A DNA stretch of 64,000 nucleotides from Apophysomyces variabilis (Eukaryota > Mucoromycota > Mucoromycetes > Mucorales > Mucoraceae): the NCBI GenBank assembly GCA_002749535.1, contig MZZL01000383.1, positions 62,001 to 126,000 of the forward strand, given 5' to 3'. The notes under the pieces are model-generated. The model was not told the DNA's origin. It ran no database searches and saw nothing but the letters and a program-made list of their open reading frames with translations. Both the position numbers and the translations under genes were made by a program. Positions 46,508 to 58,758 of this stretch are shown here, piece by piece. Position 1 is the stretch's first letter, and each line of letters starts with the position of its first letter.

Positions 46508-49500
46508 GGTCTGAGAGTGGGAAAAAGAAGAAACACATTCAATTTCAGTTTTTTTGGGTAGGGGAGAGAAAGGATTACAAAGCGAATTGGGCTTAGGTTG
46601 TTTGGGGCGATTTCAAATTGCGAATAGAGAAAGAGAAGAAAAAAAAATGAGGTGAGTTCTTATATGACGAGGGAATTAAGAAAGCAGATCCAAAACGAGC
46701 AAATAATATGACTATGCATGTCTTTCATGCAATCTTCGTATGGGGACTTTGGATTTTTGTTTTGGCGTTCAGGAACCCATTTCCTTGCAAACGATGATAC
46801 AATCTGGTGGAAGAGCACAGACCATTTGACCTATTAGCCCATGACCCCTCATGAGCCGTACTCTGTCGTCATGGCTAGAATAAAGATCATCCCTAACTTT
46901 AAACTACAGAACAAATTGGCCTTGATGACATGAATCCTTTGTCAGGGGTTCTTGCCACACGGATCGTCATCACCGGAGAACAGCTTACCCGATGACGATG
47001 GATTGGGGAAAAAGCATGCCGCACCTGATACTCCGCTAGACATGACTTGGAAGCGGACATTGACACTCAACGGCAACCCAAAAAAAAAAAAAGAGTTGCC
47101 TTTCGATCCAATCGGAACTGATTTCTTTTGTCCGAGGAGAGTAATTGGAAACAGCTACCAATGAAAGGTCAAATCAACCTCCCTTTTCTGGTGTAATAAC
47201 GGAAATAAAAGATGTGGTTCAATACGAGAGCTAAACACTGCACAAAATGTCATCCACAAAGGTAAGTTGTTAAAATGCTGGGATCGGGATTGTCTAAATT
47301 TGTCTCTTCCAGAAAATAGAAAGGAACTTGCTTCCTTTACAGCTATTCGCCATTGGTAAATCACTAGGGCAATAATGTCGCTTGCCCTTTTCCTTTCTTA
47401 AAGAAAAGATCAGATGATATATCACAGTGAACTCTTGCATTCCCGAATCAAGTCTCCTATAAAGTTTTTCTATGCAGCCAGACATCTTTTTTTTCTTTTC
47501 CGCTAACTTATTATGCACCATACTAGCGCAGTGATGAACAGAATCATTTAGGGAATGATAAGCACGAACTTGTAGCACTCCAGAATGTGAACGACACGAC
47601 CGCGAATGATCTCTCCGAACGGTCGTAACCTAAAAAAGATTTATCCGACTCAATAGAATATTTATAACATCAAGAGGACACTTACGCTATTTGTCGTTCT
47701 TAGTACCAGCAAGTGCCAAGAATACCGTCCGATCTCCATTGCATCATGTTGTCATTTGCGGAAATAATAATCTTTATTGGCATGTTTTGAAAACGTCCTT
47801 TGATAGAGATACCAGGCCTTTGTTTTTAATGATTGAATGTCATATATGTAACCCGGTCATGGAACTTAAAAAGTTTTTGGCTCTTTTAAAACGATCTTGC
47901 TTAGTGAACCTTCATCTCCACGGTAGACGCATAATGTCAATAGAGTTGACCATTCTATGCGCTAGGCAGCTCTATGTATGTAGGAAAATAGTTGATGGCC
48001 TGCTAAGAAAGACTATGTTTTCCCGATGGACATGAATGAATAACAAAAATACATACTAGAGTCGATCGCTCTGTACCAAAAAACTTTGCAAGGATGAGAT
48101 TATGTACTTACATGATTATGAATGGTTTAAAAAAGAAAAATAGCAAGTGTATCCCTGAATTACAATGCTTTGGTGGAGATAACGGATTCAGTAACAATAG
48201 TGACTTGATACAGAAAATATCAGAGCGCAGCAGAAGCTTGCACTCTAGATTACACGCTTCTATGATGAAGCTTAGTGACACTAATTTGAATTTCAGGAGA
48301 GATAAGCCGGTATATATCCGGTTGCATGTGGCTTGATTTCTGATGCTATTGTGGTCTTTATTAACTTTGTTTGTGAATGGCATCGTTTATGACTTATTAT
48401 GCTAAACATTTAAGTCTCTGTGTTAAATTCTTCACAATCTGCCATCTGGCGAAAGAGAGCATGACTACATTTTCTCTTTAAGGGTTGGGACTTTGCTGGT
48501 CATTGATCACTTATAGTCTAATGTTGGTTTCCAGTTTTCATTCGGAAGGATGCTCTTACTTAAGCAAAGACGGTCAATGTGCTGATACATTGTGTCTCTT
48601 TAAGTTTCGTCAGAACATACCTATGGAAACCTAATGCTGTCGTATCTCTTATGGATATCTACTTTGAGCGAACCTGGTTATCAACAAGGCTGTAAAAACA
48701 GAAAGCTACCTAAGATTCTATATGCTTCTCCGTTGTAAAACAGGTTGTATTGCCACATGCTGCTATTTCTGATCCCATTTTCTCTTGGAAAGTCTTCCCG
48801 CTTCTGCTCTAGTCATTCCGAAGCTAATCTGCCTTGACCATGACCAGCTTCACACGTTGACCGTTTGCGGCTATCTCCTTTATTAGAATTTAGAGGTATG
48901 ATAGCCCATGCTCAGGATGTGTTGCTAAGTACGGTTTTAAAATTTTGCTGCGGGTATTTCTTTTATTGGAGACATCTAATCTATTTATATTCTGGGTGTC
49001 CATTGTTCTGGACCGATCCGCCCATACGCCGTAAGAAAGCCAGTTGGATTCAACCCAGTAGCATCATATTATGGAACAAGGCATACCTTAAATGAAAGCC
49101 ACAACAACACTAGTACAAAAGGCTGAGATTCCTTAGTTTGCATATCAGAAAGCAACACCGGTCAATGCTGGTCAATTGGGGAACTTGAACGACGAGGAAA
49201 GAGCAAGTCCGATTTTCAGAACTTGGCAAGAATATAAGGTTCTATACCAAAAATACAAGCAATGATTTAAGATCCGGATTGTATATCACTGATGAAGAAG
49301 TGACTAGAAATCTAATCGAGATAATGTATTCTTTTGGTAGAACGATCACGCCAAAATGGGCAACTGTCCATCACGCGGGGTTTAGACCACATAAGTCAGA
49401 TGAAGCTTGTAGCCCAATGACGCTAAATCAAAGATCGCGTGTCTTCTTGCCCAATGAATTGCAGGTTTTTGTGTTTCCATTCTAGCGATTTTCACCGCTC

Positions 49501-51777
49501 AAATTGAAAAGACGTTTCGTCTCGTTGCCTGTTGTAACTGGAGAGCGAAAGTACGTATACTTGATAAGTTCTTCTCCCAAATTCAACTAAGATTTTTCTG
49601 TTCACAACCAGAAGGCTATATTTATCGTATTGATTAACCTGACGTCCGTAACACGTACCAGTTCCTATTTGATGATGTTGAATACTGCACTTGTCAAACG
49701 TAAATTAACAGATAAAACCATGTTTTGTTTAACGCTTCGTTTGGACACAGAACGAGCATATTGTATGTTTGCCCGAGAGGAGATTATTGATGAGGGGAAA
49801 TAAAATAAGTCCGGTCCTTGCAACAGGGAAAAGTGCCATCCATTTACCCTACAGAAGCTCCCTTGTCAAGTGGAATGTCTTAGTGGCATGGATGACATAT
49901 ACTTATAGAACGAAATCGGCAACTAGGTTGCTCATTAACTCTCTAGCATGTGGTGGTAGAGCAGGCATCCTTGAACCGTTAGAAAATCAACGAGCAGTGG
50001 CTATTACTTCCTGGACATATATCAGCATCGCCGTAAGCAAGATGAACGCTTGCAGCTGAGGAAGTCTTGATATTCCTGTCTCGTATCTATTACCTTTTCT
50101 TTCCCTTCCCATTTTGAGCTTTCTGCGGGAGGCTCATATCTTTTATAGAAACCTCTAATGACAAGAAGCTTGACGTGACCAATGTGCATCGGCAGTTAGT
50201 AGTGCTCAGGTCCGTGTGTTGTTCCTGCCCATATGCGTGCCGCAGCGCTTTTCCAGAAGTGAACGCAGCTGCCGCCGCAGCAGTCATCGAACATACACTT
50301 TCTACGGACAAATACACACTCCTGATAGTGATGAAGAAAAGTAGTAGTCGCCCAATGGTCAGTACGGTCTCGAAATACGGGGTGTCGCCGCGCCAGACCA
50401 TATGCTTTATGGACGCCGCAGTATGAGTTGCCGCTTGTGGCATATTTGCATCCTTTTCATCCTCTAGATCTCGTTTAGAGTATTTACTGCGGTCTCCCTG
50501 AAGTAGAGGTTTCAGCCCAAGAGGGTAAGCTTATTGACAGCTGCCAATGATGATTCTGCGCGTCGAGTGTCGCGTTGGACAAGAATATACGGATCTCCGA
50601 GCACTTAAAGAGGAACCAAACCCAGTCATTCTGTTGCTTTTCAACTTGTAGGACGACAGCTCGCCTGATGGGCCCGCTATTTACGCAACACTATTTTTGG
50701 CCAAGCCGAAATTGACCGTATATGATCATGCTGAAGAATGGTAACTACACCAAGGATTTGTTTCCTGGTCAAATATAGGCACCCTTCCTTTGTGCTTTCC
50801 GGCAATGATTTCTCCTGAGGGTGCCAAACAGCATGACTATGAACAAAAAGTCCAAGGGCAAAGGCTAACAATGCTGGATCCCACGATCAGGGATTACTTG
50901 CCACTATCCTGTATGACTAATGGTGCCAGCCTGACAAGCAATGGTAGAAACGGATTCGGATGGCAAATTGGCACTACCAAAAATGGTATTCATCGTGAAA
51001 CACTTCCTGCTAAAATCCTTTAAGCATAGATACCTTGTTCTTTATTATTGTTTCCTTTACACTATTATTTCTGTCTCTTTCAATAACTATTTCTAATACT
51101 ACAATTTTTCCATGGGAACTAATGCTTCCAAGAGCGCGGAACGCGAAATAGCTGGTTTAAGGACGGCACATTACTATCGTCTGTCTTTTATAGAGAAGTT
51201 TAGATGACGAAAGGCAAACCTTAGGCCACAGACGGGGTCCTGTCGTTGAGTCATATAAGAAGAGGGTAAAGGGTGATTATTGGGACGGTATGGCTGGTGT
51301 GATAGCTCGGCCGAGATAGACCATGATGATAGAGAGTTTGCCCAACAGGTAAAGGAGGGGCCACGAGCGAGCAGTCGGACATGAAGCATATTTTTTTAAC
51401 TTAAGTTTGATTGCGCCAATGAATGAAGAGGCTTAAATTTAGAAGAGCATGATCTGGTATTCTTTTTGAGGTTATGCACATTACGGATCAATTTGAACGT
51501 TGATGTCATTGCTAGAGGGCGTGGTACGTTACCAAAACCTAAATGTAAAAGCTGGTGTCCCGGTTTTCGGGTAATATCTCAGCATTTTCCCTATTTGTCT
51601 GCGTGTTTCTATCTTTTATTTGCGGACTGGGATTTAAGTTTTTGCGGAATCCAAAAAATGACTTTGCATGATTGGATGAAAATATTTGTGGTCAGACTAC
51701 CCTTCTTTGCGTACAGTCATGTCGCATGTTCACAATCACTGAAATAGTTTATTTCAAACCACAGCAAGACGAGTTTA
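46508..51777. other. Gene-poor region
   Basis: More than 5 kb without an intact gene I can support. Frames at 47691-48035, 48865-49095, 49279-49485, 49769-50059 and the opposite-strand pair at 50090-50443 are short and match nothing I know. Together with the transposase remnant to the right, this looks like decayed mobile-element or pseudogene DNA. The first few hundred bases are the leader/promoter of the GATA gene. Confidence 0.4.
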
Positions 51778-52126
51778 TTAAAGAAGTGGTTCTCTATTTT
51801 TGCATCTAACGAAAAAGCTCTCAGAGTGTCTGATCCATTCTTGACAGTCTGAGCGCTTTACTTTTCGCGCTGCTTGAACATATACGGTCTTCAAGGTTAT
51901 CGTCAACTCGTAAGGACTCCTTTCTTACCCTAGCCTTCACTTTGGCCCAAAACTCTTCTATTGGGTTGAGAAAGGGAGAGTGGAGAGGAAGATAGAGACC
52001 TTTGTATCCTCTTTCATCGACCAACTGCTTAACCTTAACTGATGTATGGATGGGCGCATTATCCATGACAAGATAATAACCGTTCATTCCGTGGCAATCC
52101 AATCTTTGTGATTGCCTAATAGACAA
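51778..52126 (-). pseudogene. Tc1/mariner-IS630-type DDE transposase remnant, frameshifted
   Basis: The C-terminal part of a DDE_3 (Tc1/IS630 superfamily) transposase. GYYLVMDNAPIHTSVKVKQL carries the second catalytic Asp, and GLYLPLHSPFLNPIEEFWAK the terminal acidic residue (NPIEEFW). After DNLEDRI near 51885 the frame shifts by one base; the new frame continues with VQAARKVKRSDCQEWIRHSE and SFFVRCKNREP to a TAA at 51778-51780, exactly the ending of such transposases. The DNA-binding N-terminus and first Asp are absent upstream (52127-52300). No terminal inverted repeats were found by eye. Confidence 0.82.
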
Positions 52127-53228
52127 AGTTTAAGATATAATAGAAGAAAAGGAGAACATAGCTACATTCAGGGAAAATAAAAGTGGAATGTAAGGCAATG
52201 TAAGGCGATACAAGTGAGCAGAACTGGCGCTGGGTACCATTGCCCTGACAGCTTCTGATACCGTAACTGACAGAAACGAATATGATAGCATCAATGACGT
52301 ATAGAAACGAACGAAGAGGGTTTATTTCCTCTACAGATGTTCCATTATGTTCAACACCTTCTATCAGACTGAGTCCATTTTTACTCTTGGGAGAATTGTT
52401 ATCTTATCTCTGAATTGTTGTCATCTGTAAGACATCCATCGATTTTCTTATCCATGACTGTGATTTTTGGTTTCAGTGACCCGAGCAACGCGTAGGGACA
52501 ACACCTTTTCAATTCTTTGGCTCTGTTATCCAAAACATACCCGGTATGTACTTCGCATTATATGTACAGAATGACTGATGTCCCGGTTCTGTATCCTTTA
52601 GCCTGCATGACCTCTGTCCCGAACCACTTTGGTTGTGTGAGTAAGCTCTCTGTACTCCACTAGGTAAGTGAAAAATAAATGTTGTCTGTTTATGCACAGT
52701 GTCATTCATTATCTCCTGCTTCCAAGTCCTCGCCAGGTGTTGCATCGCTTCAAGTCCTCTGCAGTGCGTTACACTCTAGCCGGCCAATCCTAGATGCCGT
52801 GTCTCTCTCTCTCCGCCCCCACCGAAACAGGTGCGGGGCCGGCCCCTGTCTTTGGGCAGGATTACCCTTCGGGGGTAAGTAAAAATAAAAAAGATGTCAA
52901 GCTATCCTTCCATTTACTAACCATGAACATTCTTTTACGCTGCTCGAATGAATTTTGTGTCCACGGAAGGACCAATTTCACGTAAGTAAAATATATTTCC
53001 CGCATAATCCATTTACTAATGACGCATATTTCTATCCCTTTTAGCGCAAACTTGATCCTTGTATGGATGCAAAATTTATTTAGAGTAGCGTAAAAAATTG
53101 TTCAATAAACAGTAAGGACATTCAAAACCGATAGGATAGAGTGCCACGAATGAACTTTACGATAGAAAGCAAGAAGGAAGGAAATAGACTGTTTAGGTTA
53201 CTTTCTCCTCACTAGATGGGTACTGAGT

Positions 53229-53262
53229 ATGTGCGTGTGCGTGCGCGTGTGTGTGTGTGTAC
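53229..53262. repeat. (GT)n-rich microsatellite
   Basis: GTGCGTGTGCGTGCGCGTGT followed by further GT units. Confidence 0.85.
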
Positions 53263-53660
53263 CCTGTGAATGGATCAGGTGGTATTCATTTCATTTTCTA
53301 TTTCCATTGGATTCGACGAGGTTTATGTTCTCGTGGACAAAAGGGAAAAAAAAGGCGCATAAGCTAACTTACATCAAACCCCATCCAGTCATCCACAAAG
53401 CTTGGGTTTTGCTTCTCCATTCCTTGTCGGTTACCAATGCCGATGCCAAATGCTAAACTACGTCATAAAAACCACTTGTGGCTCGAGTTGAAAAGGAAAA
53501 TAGCTGTACTGATCTGCTTGCAGTCAAAGTGTCTGCATAGTTTGTCCGACACGTACGTATGCAAACCTTTTTCCTTCCGTTCCAAAGATCGTGCATAGAG
53601 CATGTTGTGACCTGTATAGTTTGCACTGCGCCTCCGTTTACTTGAGTTTTGCATAAACAA

Positions 53661-53710
53661 GATTGCTGCTGCTGGTGCTGGTGCTGTTGCTGTTGTTGTT
53701 GTTGTTGTTT
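53661..53710. repeat. (CTG)n/(TTG)n repeat
   Basis: Trinucleotide run CTG, then TTG, about 45 bases, ending in TTTT. Confidence 0.85.
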
Positions 53711-54620
53711 TAATGAGGGATTACACAGTCTCCAAGAGGTATACTTCTTTTCCCACGTGCGATTCACGTTTAGTATTATATTCCGATAGGAAAACAAATA
53801 TGCAGTGATAGGATTTATCCTACTATATACTTGAAAACACAAAGCAATATAACACGTTTACATGGATAAAACTCAGAAAAATCAAATGCGTTGTTTCCTA
53901 TCTTTTGTTTATTTCTGATTGCCACACATGCTGCTACGGTTTTAGTTTGTTTTGGCTACCTAATATTTGCGTAAACTTGTCTTTATCGTAAAATTTGCAG
54001 CACAGTGACTCATCAGTGAATAAAAAGGGCGCTCTATCAACTTGTGTTTATTTGTGTGTATGTGTGTGTTGTGTACGGTTATTACACTTTAAGAAGGAGC
54101 TCAACTCAGAAAGTGTTACTGAGCCCGAAGATCATCTTATTTAGCCTTAATGCCTGACTGTTTCAGTAATTGGAAGAAGGTCATCGTCCTTCGGTCTAGA
54201 AAAAGGATAAACATAGCAGTGTGGGCATCATATCAATGTTCTGAGAACGTAATTATGTATATTCCCACTTAATTTGCGTCTCCTTTAACCGATGAACCAC
54301 CCTATATATTAACGGTTTGAATTCCTTCTGCGCAGCCTTGTACAACATGCAAAAGACCCGCAACGAGCCATTTTTACGGAGATGCACATGCAAACCATGG
54401 ACTCTTTACAAAGTCAGCAAGCAAAGACTAAAGCACAGAGTTCTGTTGATTTTTCCCTTGGTACTAAAATTGCAGCAAAACTCGCGTTGGAATCCATATT
54501 TGTGTAAGCGGAATTGCTGTTATTGGGGTAGAGTAGGATAGTTTGCAAAACAATAATAATGAACGATAGTTAAGGGGTTCAAATAAGACGAAAAAAAAAA
54601 AGAGAGAAAAGTTATCTAGT

Positions 54621-55830
<1,210 letters not shown>

Positions 55831-56490
55831 GGCGTTTTCTGTCAAAGAAGTTAAGCGTGTACTTTCTATCCTATTTGTTCCAGTCCGGTGCGGGTTTGGG
55901 ATTTCTTTTTTTTTTTCCGAGGACTCAAACCCTGCAAAATTCCAAAAGAGCGAAAGAATTGCCTGGATTTCTGATTGGGCGACATTGCATGGCGGAACTG
56001 TAACTTCTCCTTTTCATTTTTCCGTGCGGTTTACGACGGATATAAAATAAGAGGCGACAACCCTATGGTGCTATTCCATTGCATTGATTTGACGGAAAAG
56101 TGAACAGGAAAAGAAATAAAAAGCTTGGTCTTTTGCTGCGGACAAGATATATCAAAATAACCAAATAAGAATAAAACATACCAATGGGCTAGCAGTGATA
56201 AAAATATAAGCTGCGCCCGGGGCATGAAAAAGAAAGAAAGAAAAAGTGAGGCCCTTTTTGAGGCGGAATTCCGGTATGGTAATAGTTATCCATGATTGGT
56301 AGATCTTCAGAACGATTGACGTCATAAAATTCAAGTCTGACTTGTAGTCCTCTCTCTTTTTCCACCCCTATTTAATCAAGCGAGCGGGCTCGTTCCATTT
56401 GCCTTTTTTTTTCTGTGGCAAAAAAAACGAAGAGAAAAGAAACAAAAAGTTATTAGCTTACCAATCCTTCCCTTTTTCCCCATTCGAATA
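55831..56490. promoter_or_regulatory. Divergent promoter region
   Basis: 660 bp between the divergent uridine-kinase-like and Whi3-like genes. Poly-T and poly-A runs occur at 55904-55918 and 56404-56440; the latter block lies just upstream of the Whi3-like start. Confidence 0.4.
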
Positions 56491-58028
56491 ATGATTAGCG
56501 AACCCGTCTTCTATAATCCCTCCTTTCCGACGGCTCCTTCCGATATTCGAGTCCATCCTCTATCGGCATCTCCAGCCTCCTGTAATTATTTCCAACCCAC
56601 AAACTCAACCCTACAGAATGGTAGTAATTCAGCATCCGATGATGTAACGACAATATTTGTGGTCGGCTTCCCGGACGATATAATGGAAAGAGAATTCCAA
56701 AATATGTTCACATTCTCGCCTGGCTTTGAAGCAGCATCGTTGAAATGGCATTGCAAAGATCAGGACGAAGAAAACCCTACAGGAACAAATACCGGCAAAA
56801 GACAAATGGTAAGCATCGGCCCCCTTTCCTCAACCCATAACAAAGCAAGGAAGAAGAAAACTTCGCCATACGCATTAGATCAAAAAGATGACTCATCAAT
56901 TTTTTTTGGCTTCTATCTTTCCTTTCGTAGATTGGTTTTGCCAGATTTCGGACTCGTTTAGAAGCATTGGAGGCTGTTGAAGTACTCAGTGGCAAGAAGA
57001 TAGACCATGAGAAAGGTGCTGTTTTGAAGGCGGAGATGGCCAAGAAAAACCTCCACATTAAGCGAGGGTCGGTTGCGCCCGCAGCAGTACAAGGATCCAT
57101 GTCGGCCTCGGCATCCACCTCGGCCTCTTCTTCGACTTCCACCACAGCCAATGCGGTGGATTCTGTTTCGCCTCCCCTCAGTGTCTTGAAGAAGAATAGT
57201 CTGCATCAAGCATTGCATTACGATTCTTTTTCTCCTCTGCCGAGTGATTTGCTTTCGCCTGCAACGGAGTATGCAGATCCATTTTCGGAACCCTATGGCG
57301 CCGGGCCGGCATCGCCCGTGTTCAACGATGCCCTGTTTGGTATTCGTTCACAATCATTGGATGCCCGCAACCAAGAGGTCATGTTCTCTCCTCCCCGCTC
57401 GTTTGGATTGTTCCAACCCAGACTCTCCAAGGCCATCCCAGAGAATGATGCATATAATTACCTTTCCAAGTCGTCTCCGGTCTCGAATGATATCTTTAGC
57501 ACATCGCCGGTTTACGGCGATCAACCTGATATGTTATCTCGCATGGGATCATTGTCGATCCATAACAATCGTTCCGCAAGCATTTCTACCCAGCATCGTC
57601 CATCGAACCCAGCCGATCAAAATCCGCCCTGCAACACCCTTTATGTTGGAAATTTGCCCGCCAATACAAGCGAAGAGGAGTTACGTCAAGTATTTTCGAA
57701 ATGTCGAGGCTATAGACGCATGTGTTTTCGCACCAAGCCACAGGGTCCAATGTGTTTTGTGGAATTCGATGATGTCGTCTTTGCTACACAAGCCATGAAC
57801 GAGCTGCAGGGCTATTGTTTGTCCAATTCTATCAAGGGTGGCATTCGTCTGTCATTCAGCAAGAACCCTTTATTCACTAAACCGAACAAGGAACAACAAA
57901 TACAACTACAACCAACAGCACAACAACAACAACAATCACAACAACATCCCATCGCATTCAATTATAAACATGTGGGTAACATTGCTCTTCCTGATCGAAG
58001 AGACCTTATTTTTGATCCCCAATTGTGA
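56491..58028 (+). CDS. Whi3-like RNA-binding protein (two RRMs)
   Basis: Exons 56491-56808 and 56931-58028, joined by gtaagc...tcgtag (QM then IGFARFRTR). RRM1 (residues ~52-140) starts [20 protein letters not shown] and ends in [20 protein letters not shown]. The middle is a long Ser/Ala/Pro-rich disordered region ([16 protein letters not shown]). RRM2 starts [20 protein letters not shown], continues [20 protein letters not shown] and [20 protein letters not shown], and ends [13 protein letters not shown]. This second RRM is the hallmark of Whi3/Mde7-type proteins, which bind cyclin and other mRNAs and form condensates in filamentous fungi. A short poly-Gln stretch lies near the C-terminus. 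Stop TGA at 58026-58028. The function is inferred from the family. Confidence 0.93.
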
Positions 58029-58758
58029 AGCCCCTCGAGGGGATATATGTAAATATGTTACTGTTATCATGCATTACTACTCTTTCCCCGTCTCTGTTCT
58101 TTTCAATCTCCCGCTTTTTTTTTTTCTTTTGCCATGCATCATCTCATTTACCTGGCGAATCCATATCTTCATTTCTTTTCTCTTTTTTACGTTGGCGCAT
58201 TTTAGTTCATATCTCTAAATCACAACCTTTGATTATTGTTATTTTTTTCTTTATATATTTTTTGCTCTCATACTATCATTGAACCAAAAAAAAAAGCTTT
58301 ATTTTACGTATAATGCCTTCCTGTTTTTATGGTGATCATTGTTTGCAATTTATTGGTATTTGCCAAAGGATGAAATGGCTATTGGAACACTTGAAAGGGA
58401 AAAAATTCAATCGAATGGATTCACTAACAATCCTCATGCATTGTGCCCCATGATATTGCTATTAGCATAAGTGTGGTTTTGTGGCTTTCTGTTTTTAGCT
58501 GCATCTGTGTACTTCGTTCCGTAAAAGAAAAGAGAAGGAGAACTGAGGAAAAAGCGTTTGGGTCCGTGGCATCCGAAAGGGATCATGTGGATGATCCCAA
58601 GGTTCCATGTGATACTACCACTGTCTTCTTCTCTTTTCTTTTCTTATAATCCTTACGTTTTCTCTTCCTTTTTCCCTTCTTCATCTCTCTATCTCTCTCT
58701 CTTTCTATTGCTCTTTCCTCTCCTTTTTTTCCCAACTTTTTAGTGAAAAAACTAATAA
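58029..58758. other. 3' UTR and intergenic DNA
   Basis: 730 bp, T/C-rich. It holds probable 3' UTR of the Whi3-like gene and, at 58620-58740, a TCTCT/TTTCC-rich tract before the kinase start. No gene seen. Confidence 0.5.

Larger units (their letters stand above)
52127..54620. other. Gene-poor region with simple repeats
   Basis: About 2.5 kb with no supported gene. It includes a 12-base GC palindrome (ggggccggcccc, ~52835-52846) in a locally GC-rich patch, a GT repeat at 53229-53262 and a TTG/CTG repeat near 53661-53710. A 129-codon minus frame at 53453-53842 owes its poly-Gln run to that repeat and is otherwise unremarkable. Confidence 0.4.

Noticed and set aside
50090..50443. Overlapping frames on both strands
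   Set aside because: Neither strand gives a recognisable family, and both are open because of locally high GC; too weak to call a gene.
51821..52126. Intact transposase gene
   Set aside because: The N-terminal DNA-binding part is missing and the frame shifts near 51885, so it is a remnant.
53453..53842. 129-codon minus-strand frame with poly-Gln
   Set aside because: The Gln run is just the CTG/TTG repeat; the rest has no domain or conserved look.
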